Source: JAICMB01 sp035295125 (GTDB lineage: Bacteria; Acidobacteriota; Terriglobia; Bryobacterales; Bryobacteraceae). Taken from it: a stretch of 64,000 nt of DNA. Made by a program: the position numbers and the translations under genes. This document shows, in pieces, positions 53,256 to 61,192 of this stretch; within the stretch, counting starts at the first letter, position 1, and each line of letters opens with the position of its first letter. The notes beneath the pieces were generated by a model that saw only the letters and a program-made list of their open reading frames with translations, was not told the origin of the DNA and did no database searches. The stretch covers positions 241,511-305,510 of the forward strand of contig DATGJP010000080.1 in NCBI GenBank assembly GCA_035295125.1, written 5' to 3'.

Positions 53256-53811
53256 ATTTCCCTTTCCTCCAATACGAAATGCAAAACGCCGAGCCTCGCT
53301 GACCGAAGAGCTGGGCGTTACGGTCGCCTAATTGGATTAGCGCGGAGGTCGAGAATAATTGGCAGACAACATGGCGAGTGCGAGATTGCTGGCGGTGGAT
53401 GAAACGCCCGGCGTGAGCATACGCTGTCGGGGCTGGCCCGCCGCGAAGACGAGTATGGAGCCAGTGTTGCGAGCAACTGCTGGCGATGAATCGCGGCTAT
53501 GACCTGATCGCCCCGCTGCCTGAAGGCGCACGAGGAGTACCCGGCATCGAAGCCGGATGAGATTCGCCATTTCGGGCAACCCGCCAGCCAGACGTCCACC
53601 GCTACCAATTCGAATCTGCTCGGTGTGCCGTTGGCGGCGGATGTGGCGCAAGCCGGACGGCTGGGACGAATGGCGCGGAAGAAAAGAAGGACGGGCGATC
53701 GTTCGCGCTTAACGCCGTAGCAGCGAAGCAAAACTAGCTACTGCCGCTGTTCGACGTTCTGGAGGCCGTTGGCGTCTGTATAAATCTGGCGATGCAAAGC
53801 GATGCACGAGC
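53256..53811. other. 556-base gap with no supportable gene
   Basis: Frames on the minus strand between 53318 and 53731 give low-complexity arginine-rich products and lack start signals. Together with the neighbouring gaps this looks like degraded sequence. Confidence 0.35.
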
Positions 53812-53852
53812 AAAACACATTCAGGCTGCGTCGCTTGATGCTCATGTGTTTT
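53812..53852. repeat. 9-base inverted repeat upstream of the papain-like gene
   Basis: AAAACACAT (53812-53820) and ATGTGTTTT (53844-53852) are perfectly complementary with a 23-base loop, and a T-run follows on the plus strand. It may be a terminator or an operator. Confidence 0.5.
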
Positions 53853-53857
53853 TCCCG

Positions 53858-53909
53858 TTGACCCTCGCTAGCTGTCTCTGGTTAACTACAGCCTGGAGGC
53901 TGTGGAAGC
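53858..53909 (+). promoter_or_regulatory. Promoter and ribosome-site hairpin for the papain-like gene
   Basis: TTGACC (53858-53863) and TTAACT (53882-53887, spacer 18) can serve as promoter. The ribosome site GGAGG (53895-53899) is enclosed in a perfect hairpin ACAGCC-TGGA-GGCTGT (53888-53903), ending seven bases before ATG 53910, so translation may be controlled by melting of this stem. Confidence 0.45.
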
Positions 53910-54407
53910 ATGGCAAAAGGTCCTGACTACTATTGGAAATTCGGCCCGGTCAAACAAGACGATAATACCGAGTGCTGGGCAGCATCTCTCGATTGGTGGA
54001 CGAAGGCCACTCCTGACCGGCCGCATGTCGACAAGCTGACGTTGATCAGGGATTACGTTAGGTATTGGGACTCGCGCGAGACTCTGGACGACGGATCGGA
54101 TAATCCGGACTACGGCACGATGTCGCCCGACAACATGAAGAAGGTCATGGACGAAGCGCGCTGGAAGATGAATACGGAAGTCATTCCCGGCTCGAAGTTC
54201 ACAATGGAATTCATCAACCAGAGGCTGCAGAACGGACCGTTGATGATCGCCTTCAATCGCGCCGGCCTGGGGGGACACGCTTTGTGTATTTATGGAGCGA
54301 CACCAACACATTATGCGGCGATGGATCCGGATGGAGGCAAATTCATCGGGAGGCTGGCCACTTACTATACGCAGTCGCCGATGATTCTTGTCGGTTCGGC
54401 GAAATGA
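53910..54407 (+). CDS. Small papain-like (C39/C70-type) cysteine peptidase-like protein
   Basis: A 165-residue protein without a leader. Near the N-terminus it reads VKQDDNTECWAASLDWWTKA: Gln16 as oxyanion residue and Cys22 as nucleophile, in the Q...CWAA layout of the C39-like/C70 (AvrRpt2-like) papain fold. The catalytic His123 is in GGHALCIYGATP and Asp139 in AAMDPDGGKFI, at the expected spacing. So the triad is complete in a very short protein. Family members process peptides or act as secreted or injected effectors. Here there is no export signal, and no transporter or secretion gene nearby. Confidence 0.82.
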   Translation: MAKGPDYYWKFGPVKQDDNTECWAASLDWWTKATPDRPHVDKLTLIRDYVRYWDSRETLDDGSDNPDYGTMSPDNMKKVMDEARWKMNTEVIPGSKFTMEFINQRLQNGPLMIAFNRAGLGGHALCIYGATPTHYAAMDPDGGKFIGRLATYYTQSPMILVGSAK

Positions 54408-54973
54408 AATCGCTCAGAAATCCCTATAGTCGGCCTTCCGAACCATCCCGTTCTAATTCATACGGCCCTCAAACTACCCGGGAGTCTTTGCAAGTCGCTG
54501 CTTTATCGACACTTAGTTCCTTTAACACACTGTCAACAAACGGCGAATACAAAGCGAAATAGGACGAGTAATTGTGTCGACCTTCTGAGTTTAGGGACTT
54601 TGCGGGGAGGGCATGTCAAAAAACAGTAGAATGCAGACTTTGGGCAGACGAGGCAAAAGGGTCGAATCGCTCCGGACCTGTGTTTATGGGTTTTGAAGGG
54701 GTTTAAATTGGCTCCCTGGGAGCGACATTGCAAGAAATGGGAATTGGCCTGCCCACCAGAACGAATGTAAGCGGCTGATTCACTGACCAGTTCGGTAAAA
54801 ATTGGCGACTTGGAAACAGTCGCGGGTACGGACGGCGACGATCGTCTATTCGATGTTGCGCTTGGGCGGCCAATTGGTACGACCTGGCTCCCCAGCACCC
54901 TGTTCGAACTATGATTCACGCGTCCAGAGTCGCCCTATCAGCGGATGACCGGGCACACCTATGGTTGGGTCCG
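54408..54973. other. 566-base gap with no supportable gene
   Basis: A minus-strand frame at 54533-54919 (128 residues) has no ribosome site and no recognisable domain. I see no clear promoter or repeat. The gap separates the accessory stretch from the DAB operon. Confidence 0.4.
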
Positions 54974-56464
54974 CTAGATTCTCTTGCCGTTTCCGGCATT
55001 CATCATCAATCGCCGGCTTGAAGGACGATGACGTGGGCTCGACTGAAGCCCGTTGACTGTTACCGTAGTTGGTCGTGCTGCAGGATTCGTGCACCGAGCG
55101 CGCGAAAAATGTATGCCTGCATGAGCTGTCTGGCTGATCGTTTCCGCTTCCGCGGAACGCAGGGAGACGATCGCGCTCGGGAACAATCCACCCAGCACGA
55201 CGAACAAGACACCCACGGTCAGAGTCCATCGTTCGCGCGGCAGTGCATCAGCCATCACCGTGAATCCCGTTCGTCGCTTGCCCAGGAAGAGCCGCACGAA
55301 TAAACGAAAGACACTCACGGCATTCATGGCGATCGCCACCGGCAGCAGAAGGCCGGTCTGCGGGTGAGACCGCAGCGTGCCGTGAATTAAAAGGTCTTGA
55401 GAACAGAAGCTAAGCGTCCCAGGAAGGCCGACCAGCGCAAGCCCGAATACAACGAAGAAAACCGCCAGTCGTGGAGCCTGCTCGGCCAAGCCAAGATGCG
55501 CACTTGCGCTCAGATTCTCGCCGAAACGAACCTCCAGTAAGCGCAGGATACTGAGCAGTCCCATCGTGGATACCGTCACAACCATCCAATGCACAAGTGC
55601 GCCGGTGATTCCTTCCGCCGTCCGGCTTTCCAGGCCCGCCAAAATACATGCAGACTGGCTAAGCGCCAGGAAGGCGACCAGCCGGCGCGGCGATGTTTCG
55701 GTGAGAGCCCGAATGGCAACGTAAAGCGCCGTCGCAAGGGCGAGATACGAAAGCACTGGGAACATATCGCGCGCGGAATCCGGAAACAAGGGCCCAATGA
55801 GCTTGGCGACAAGCAACGCCCCGAAATGGCCGTTCAGCAAAAGCGCGGTGGGAATCGCCGGACCACCGTCGGCGGCGTCAGCCACCCAGGCGTGAGCGGG
55901 ACAGATTCCCTTGCGGAAAATGACAGCTGCCACCAAAAGCCAGAAGGCTATCATCCCACCGGGCGCCTGTCCCCTGAGGCGCGCGATGGACGTAGTTTGA
56001 CCGTTTACAGCAATGAACCCAATGGCAAACGTCAAGGCGGCGCTGGAAAGCACCAGCCCAAGCCGCGGGCGCCACGTTCGGGATTGAAACCATCGCTTCG
56101 GAAAGAACGGCAGCGTAGATAGTATCCAGGCGACCAGCAGCACCATCAGATCCTGTGTCGAGTAGGCTAACAGCGTCGCCCCTAGCAGAAACAGGATCCC
56201 GCTGATTGTCCGGGCTTTGCAGTCACGCTGCGGAATGACCAGCGTTGCTCCCAGTGTCAGTGACGAGAACAAAAGCATGAGCGCTTCACTGAGTGATTCC
56301 CTGGCCGGCGTGGTCCACAACAGCAGCCCGCTCGCAACAACGGACACCAGGGCTGCTGAGAAACCGATCAGGCGCGCGTGCCGATCCGCCCGCAATATCA
56401 GAACACCGGCAAGCCAGGGAATGCCGATCGCCAAAACCGTGAGAATCGATCCGGGAACGGGCAT
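54974..56464 (-). CDS. Second proton-channel-like membrane subunit of the DAB operon (NuoM/DabB-like)
   Basis: A 496-residue membrane protein with about 12-13 helices; ATG 56464 overlaps the stop of the preceding gene by one base (TGATG). It belongs to the proton-conducting transporter family (NuoL/M/N, MrpA/D, DabB). The lysine region is kept: VIFRKGICPAHAWVADAADG. At the fifth-helix position, where the family normally has a key Glu in a WE pair, this protein reads DLMVLLVAWILSTLPFF, with Ile instead. The last 60 residues are not hydrophobic and are rich in Arg and Pro, unlike NuoM. It may be a structural or regulatory partner of the first subunit; its role in inorganic-carbon transport is inferred. 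Confidence 0.85.
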   Translation of the reverse strand: MPVPGSILTVLAIGIPWLAGVLILRADRHARLIGFSAALVSVVASGLLLWTTPARESLSEALMLLFSSLTLGATLVIPQRDCKARTISGILFLLGATLLAYSTQDLMVLLVAWILSTLPFFPKRWFQSRTWRPRLGLVLSSAALTFAIGFIAVNGQTTSIARLRGQAPGGMIAFWLLVAAVIFRKGICPAHAWVADAADGGPAIPTALLLNGHFGALLVAKLIGPLFPDSARDMFPVLSYLALATALYVAIRALTETSPRRLVAFLALSQSACILAGLESRTAEGITGALVHWMVVTVSTMGLLSILRLLEVRFGENLSASAHLGLAEQAPRLAVFFVVFGLALVGLPGTLSFCSQDLLIHGTLRSHPQTGLLLPVAIAMNAVSVFRLFVRLFLGKRRTGFTVMADALPRERWTLTVGVLFVVLGGLFPSAIVSLRSAEAETISQTAHAGIHFSRARCTNPAARPTTVTVNGLQSSPRHRPSSRRLMMNAGNGKRI

Positions 56465-57801
56465 CAGTCGCTCCCCTGGCCGATCGCGCCGTGAAGCGAA
56501 GCCGAAGCTTCGTCGCGGTGTTTCATCGATTCATCGAGTCCCATTTGGTCCAGCTCCGCGAAGAACTTCGAAAGGCGCATCAGAGGATAGAGAACAAAGC
56601 GGTCGAGGATCGTATCGGAGTGGCCTCGGTCGAGCGCGTAGCGGTACAGCCATAATTGCCAGCTTCGCGGCAAGAGATCTTCAAGGTGCTGACCGGTTGG
56701 CGTGAGTTCGCCGCCGATCTCGGCATGCATCTTGTGATAGTCGTGAAGCATCGAGGGGGCGCGCAAGAACTGCAGTGTCCGGACGACCGCGTGCCCCATG
56801 ATGTGTGCCAGGGCGATCGTCTTCCAGCCGATTCCGATCTCCACAAACACCACGCCTACCTGCGTGAGCGACGCATAAGCTAGCGACGTCTTGGCATCGG
56901 CGCTGACCCTGCCGGCCATGGTGCCGTGGACCGCCGTCGCCAGACCGATCATAACGACCACACTTGTTGCGAGGAGCGATTGCGCCAGCAGAGGCTGCAC
57001 GCGCAGCAAAAGATAGGCGCCCGCGTGAATTGAAATCGCGCCGTAAAAAATAGCGCTGGATGGTGTTGGGCCTTCCATGGCTCGCGGCAACCAACCCGAA
57101 AATGGAATCTGCGCGGCCTTTCCGGCAGCAGCCAGCAGCAGTAGCAGGCCGACAGTCAGCGCTCGCGCTCCCGTCAGCACGGGGAGACCGCGGTCGAACG
57201 AAGCGTTTCCGGCCCATTGGTGCATGGCGAACACTCCCACGAGCAAGCCGATGTCGCAAGCGCGGTAAATCGCGAAAACACGAAGCCCGTTTTCAACAGG
57301 CGCCGTCCGCTGCTGAAAGAAAGCGATCAACAAAACGGAAGTGATACCGACTATCTCCCAGCCCGCTACCAGCAGGTCGAACGAACCCGCGCTAAAAGCA
57401 AGCAACGACCCAAAAGCGAACAGATGCAGCAACAGAAAGAATCGGAAGTATCCGTTGTCGCGATGCAGGTAGGTCGCTGAGAACTTTCCGATCAAACCCG
57501 ACAACACGACCGTTAAGACGAGGAATGGAAGCGACAGGCGGTCTGCCATGAACACAAGCGGAAAGTGATAGTCGTGTACCGTAAACCAGTTGCCGAACGA
57601 GACCGTCACGGCGCCCGCCGCGCCCGCTTTCCAGACTGCCGGCGCCAACGCGAGTATGGACGCCGAGAAGGTAAGCCCGGTGATTCTCGAAACGACACGC
57701 TCGACGGGAACATAACCCAGAAGCCAGAGCAGCGTGAGCATCGCGAAGACGATGCCGGGCGCAAGCACCGCGAACACCAGCATGGATTGCACGTAAGCCA
57801 C
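56464..57801 (-). CDS. dabB: DabB-like proton-conducting membrane subunit
   Basis: A 445-residue membrane protein of the NuoL/DabB type. GTG 57801 is preferred over the upstream GTG 57834, since GGAGG stands nine bases ahead and the gene then starts two bases after the dabA stop. It keeps both charged residues of the family: Glu in LVAGWEIVGITSVLLIAF and Lys in AAAGKAAQIPFSGWLPRAME, followed by GPTPSSAIFYGAISIHAGAY. The cytoplasmic tail (SDTILDRFVLYPLMRLSKFF) is NuoL-like. By analogy with Halothiobacillus DabAB it would couple a cation gradient to CO2 hydration or bicarbonate accumulation by DabA. Confidence 0.9.
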   Translation of the reverse strand: MAYVQSMLVFAVLAPGIVFAMLTLLWLLGYVPVERVVSRITGLTFSASILALAPAVWKAGAAGAVTVSFGNWFTVHDYHFPLVFMADRLSLPFLVLTVVLSGLIGKFSATYLHRDNGYFRFFLLLHLFAFGSLLAFSAGSFDLLVAGWEIVGITSVLLIAFFQQRTAPVENGLRVFAIYRACDIGLLVGVFAMHQWAGNASFDRGLPVLTGARALTVGLLLLLAAAGKAAQIPFSGWLPRAMEGPTPSSAIFYGAISIHAGAYLLLRVQPLLAQSLLATSVVVMIGLATAVHGTMAGRVSADAKTSLAYASLTQVGVVFVEIGIGWKTIALAHIMGHAVVRTLQFLRAPSMLHDYHKMHAEIGGELTPTGQHLEDLLPRSWQLWLYRYALDRGHSDTILDRFVLYPLMRLSKFFAELDQMGLDESMKHRDEASASLHGAIGQGSD

Positions 57802-57803
57802 GG

Positions 57804-60617
57804 TTACCGGCCTCCTGCATCGGACTGTATCCACGCCATGCCGAGATGCTCACGTTTGCCGCCGTACCATTCGGCGTAAGACAGCGCGACCGGCAGGCGC
57901 TCGAGTGGCGCGGCCAAGCGCTCAAAACCGCGATCCCTGCGGACGTGCACACAGCCCGACTCCGGGTCTATCGTAGCGATGCGAACCCAGCGATTCTCCA
58001 CGAGGCGTTTCAAGGAGGCGTTTGCGTTGATGACTTTCAGGAGGCGTTGCGGCGTCGTCTCGACAACAAAGAGCATACGCACCGGCTCATGAATCTCCAC
58101 CATCTGCCAGGGCAGTCCGGCTCGGAGATCGCTGGCGTGGCCCTCCATCACGCCAACCAGCGACGTGACATTGTGCGGAAGCTTCGTACCGCATCCGTAA
58201 CGGTCGTTATCGACAAAGGAGAAGTAGTATTCGAGGCTGATGCCGGCGCATACGGGAACGACCGCCGCCATAACGGCCGCGAGGTTTTCGTCGCCAGGAT
58301 GATCCTCCGCCGCGTCATAGGATGCGAGGAATGCCCGGCGGTCGAGGAACAGTCCCCGCGTCAGGGAGCGACGGCCCACAATACAAACGGCGTTGGTGCA
58401 ATGTCCATATTCGGGCCGTGGCTCAGCCAGGTGTTCGCTGCGTTCCTCCACATGGCGGAGCGCACTATCCGGTTTGGCGTTGGCGGGACAGGACTCAAAT
58501 CGCCGCGCCCGCTCCTGGGCATTCCGCGCCCTGGCCCGGTCTACCGACTCACGGATACGATTCATGTCGGGCAGGTGTGTGGAAGGGAGGGAGTCAAGGT
58601 CATAGAACTCGACATCATCGCTGCAGGTGTCGTGATATCCGCCGACAAACCAGGTGTCCGGCGGAATCTTGATCCCCAACTCCGACAAGCAGGCCTGAAC
58701 CTCGGAGCGATTCGCCATGGCTGCAAATAGCCGGGCGTTTGGTCCCCCACGCCTTCCTCCACAGGCTCCGCAGTCGTGGGCGGATTCGTGCGGATTGTTC
58801 AGGCTGCTCGACCCATGCCCAAGCACGACGACGAGGCGAGCGAAATTGCGGGTCAACCCGGCTGGGCGAAGAACGCTCGCCACTCGTTCCGTCTTTTCGC
58901 GGGCTGCGAAACCCGCCAACAGGCCGGTAATGGCGTCATGCGACTGCGCAGTGTTCCGCATCAACGTCAACTCCGTCCGGGGCTCGGGAAGAAACGCCTT
59001 GTTCATCCACGCCCGCAAGCGTGCGTAACGGCGCGGAGCGAGCAGTTGCCCGATGAGGGGGACGGCCGAGAGCAGACCCAGCGCCGTGGTCGACAGCCAC
59101 CCCCGCACTAATGTCCGCGACGAAACGAAAGCATTTCGCGTCAGCAGCCCAAGAAGCTTTCGTCGCACCCGGCGTCTTTCCAATAGTTCGCTGTCTTCCG
59201 CCACAGGCTGTTCGAGGACGGCGTGCTGCGGCGTTACCACCACTGGACAAAACGCGGCGCCGTGCGGATCATCAATTCCCTTGTAGTTGACGGCTACGCC
59301 GAAATAGCCGGCGGCGCCGAATGTCTCGAGCTGCGGGTCTACTTCCTCCAGTGCCCGGCGCATCGATTCCTCCCGTTCGTCGATGCAGAACAGCACCTGC
59401 GCGGCAGGTCGTGCCTGCAGCTCGAACAAGCCCCGGTAGGTCCGATGACTCTCCAGCCCTCGCAGAATCGCGCGTTCGTGCCAACGCTCGTAGGCCAGGT
59501 GGAGGATGCGGCGGCGTTCCAGTCCATTGCACTCTTTCACTTCGTTGACAAAGGCGGCCCATTCTCCGGCGGAGAGACGAGCCACTTCGTCGGCGGAGAG
59601 CGATAATACTCGCGCTGCATCGTAGACGCGGGCGGTACGGCTCAGACGGCGCTTCTCCTGGGTCTTAAGCGGGCTTTCCTGGGGAAGCGGTTCAGCGGCG
59701 TGCAATCGGGAAGCGATGCCGGCCATGGTGAGGCGGATGGCCAGAAAGTCCATCAGGGAATAAGGGACATTCTGATGCGGAGCAGCGGCCGGGTCTTCCT
59801 CCAGCCTGCGCATCAACCCCGGCCAACCCGGCAACGCCAGCAACTCCCGTTGAATAACGCCTTCCCATTCAGCCTCTCCAATATTGTTGGCGTCGAGATA
59901 ATCCAGCACGGCTTGAGTCGCCGAGTATGACAAGCGCTCCTGTCGTGCGAACTCCTTGTCCAACCCCTTCAGGTAACGGGGGAAAATTCCGCCGCGGCCT
60001 GCAAGCAGGGTCCGAACGCTCCGATAGAACCCCTGCTCGCGGTGCGGCATCGGCCAGTAAGCCATGCCCTGGTCCAGGAAGACCGAGCACAACCGGATCA
60101 ACCAGGGATGAATGATGTCATCGACGGGGCGCGCTTGGGTGAGTTCCTCCTCATGCGCGACGGTACGTGCAAAACAAGCGTCAAAGAGGGCCGACAGAGC
60201 CGGTTGCCGAAAATCCTGGGCCAAGTCTCCTTGCTCGGCGCGCCAAAGAACCGTGGCCGCGTCAAATTCCCGTACCCCAGGCGTAATCATGGCCCGGCGG
60301 AGCGCGCGGCGGGACAAGCGCGGAAAGACCGTGGCGTCGGGCTCGCTATTGAGCACTGCGTCGATATCTTCCTGGTGTATGCGCCCGCAACTCAACTCGG
60401 TGCGGTAAGCTGCTTCGGCCATGTAGGGTTCGGCGCCGAACAGGTGGGCCGCCTCAACTATCGCCTGTTCAAACGGCAGGTGCTCGAAAGCGTGCAGTGT
60501 ATTGTGATGAATGAAAACACCGATTGGGCCCTGCAAGGGAAGCAGGTGAGCCGCGCGATCCAACGCGTGTTGCAACCGGTCCTGGCATGAGAGATCCAAA
60601 GCCACTTTTTGGCTCAT
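57804..60617 (-). CDS. dabA: DabA-type (DUF2309) inorganic-carbon transporter subunit
   Basis: A 937-residue peripheral protein. It starts at ATG 60617 with GAGG eight bases upstream. The proposed beta-carbonic-anhydrase-like zinc site is complete: Cys411 and Asp413 in FCIDERE, and His601 and Cys616 in VVLGHGSSSLNN...HDCGACGG. The spacing is the same as for C351, D353, H524 and C539 of Halothiobacillus DabA (recalled from the literature). N-terminal family segments GVFIHHNTLHAFEHLPFE and the C-terminal GLPWQMVEIHEPVRMLFVVE are also present. DabA and DabB together accumulate bicarbonate by energy-coupled CO2 hydration. In a presumed heterotroph the likely use is to feed carboxylases when CO2 is low. 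Confidence 0.93.
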   Translation of the reverse strand: MSQKVALDLSCQDRLQHALDRAAHLLPLQGPIGVFIHHNTLHAFEHLPFEQAIVEAAHLFGAEPYMAEAAYRTELSCGRIHQEDIDAVLNSEPDATVFPRLSRRALRRAMITPGVREFDAATVLWRAEQGDLAQDFRQPALSALFDACFARTVAHEEELTQARPVDDIIHPWLIRLCSVFLDQGMAYWPMPHREQGFYRSVRTLLAGRGGIFPRYLKGLDKEFARQERLSYSATQAVLDYLDANNIGEAEWEGVIQRELLALPGWPGLMRRLEEDPAAAPHQNVPYSLMDFLAIRLTMAGIASRLHAAEPLPQESPLKTQEKRRLSRTARVYDAARVLSLSADEVARLSAGEWAAFVNEVKECNGLERRRILHLAYERWHERAILRGLESHRTYRGLFELQARPAAQVLFCIDEREESMRRALEEVDPQLETFGAAGYFGVAVNYKGIDDPHGAAFCPVVVTPQHAVLEQPVAEDSELLERRRVRRKLLGLLTRNAFVSSRTLVRGWLSTTALGLLSAVPLIGQLLAPRRYARLRAWMNKAFLPEPRTELTLMRNTAQSHDAITGLLAGFAAREKTERVASVLRPAGLTRNFARLVVVLGHGSSSLNNPHESAHDCGACGGRRGGPNARLFAAMANRSEVQACLSELGIKIPPDTWFVGGYHDTCSDDVEFYDLDSLPSTHLPDMNRIRESVDRARARNAQERARRFESCPANAKPDSALRHVEERSEHLAEPRPEYGHCTNAVCIVGRRSLTRGLFLDRRAFLASYDAAEDHPGDENLAAVMAAVVPVCAGISLEYYFSFVDNDRYGCGTKLPHNVTSLVGVMEGHASDLRAGLPWQMVEIHEPVRMLFVVETTPQRLLKVINANASLKRLVENRWVRIATIDPESGCVHVRRDRGFERLAAPLERLPVALSYAEWYGGKREHLGMAWIQSDAGGR

Positions 60618-60719
60618 ACGATAGCCTCGCGGTGACGTTTGCCGTCGTACGCCCCTACAACGTGCCGCACCGCGCTTTTCAGAACACGCAGCATAAAAAC
60701 AAAAAGCCGCATCGGTCCG

Positions 60720-61088
60720 TTATCGCGCCGCAATCGGGGTAGCAGACTTCTTAATCGCTCGCCTGGCCGGATGAATCTCTTTGAGCATCGACATGGTCTG
60801 AGAAAGCTGCGAATAGAAGTAACGCTTGAGAATCTCCAACACTTCGACCAGAACCGGATCGCGAAGCGAGTAGAAGACCTGATTGCCTTCTTTCCGGTTG
60901 ACCACGATTTGCTTGCTCCGCAGCACCGCCAGGTGTTGCGAGGCATTGGCCTGCTCCAAGCCAAGTTGCTCGATCAATTGCCCGGCCGACATCTCACCGC
61001 GTCCCAGAAGCTCAACGATAGCGATGCGGGTCGGGTGAGCCAGGCCTTGAAAGATCTCGGCTTTGAACCGGCGGAGTTCGTGACTCAT
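60720..61088 (-). CDS. ArsR-family winged-helix regulator without cysteines
   Basis: A 122-residue protein. ATG 61088 starts MSHELRRFKAEIFQGLAHPT; the frame continues upstream only through a TTG at 61187, which lies inside the promoter region. The winged helix is clear: RIAIVELLGRGEMSAGQLIE, QANASQHLAVLRSKQIVV and NRKEGNQVFYSLRD. There is no cysteine at all, so the usual metal or persulfide sites of ArsR proteins are absent and the signal must be different. It lies 102 bases upstream of dabA on the same strand and shares an AT-rich intergenic region with the divergent unknown gene. It probably controls the DAB operon. Confidence 0.92.
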   Translation of the reverse strand: MSHELRRFKAEIFQGLAHPTRIAIVELLGRGEMSAGQLIEQLGLEQANASQHLAVLRSKQIVVNRKEGNQVFYSLRDPVLVEVLEILKRYFYSQLSQTMSMLKEIHPARRAIKKSATPIAAR

Positions 61089-61138
61089 CGGGAGAATGCC
61101 TCGACCGGGCGACGGGAGGCGGCCACCTGTGATAGCAT

Positions 61139-61187
61139 ATGCGTATATATCGATTCCAGTATATTCGATATTCGGAATGTGATGCAA
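61139..61187. promoter_or_regulatory. AT-rich intergenic promoter/operator between ArsR and the unknown gene
   Basis: On the minus strand, TTGCAT (61187-61182) and TATACT (61163-61158, spacer 18) fit an ArsR promoter. An inverted repeat ATTCC (61153-61157) ... GGAAT (61174-61178) flanks the -10 region, with further TATTCGATATTCG direct repeats (61163-61175). This suggests ArsR autoregulation and joint control of the divergent gene. Confidence 0.5.
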
Positions 61188-61192
61188 GGATC

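Noticed and set aside
54533..54919. 128-residue minus-strand ORF in the gap before the DAB operon
   Set aside because: No ribosome site, low-complexity serine/proline-rich product, no domain.
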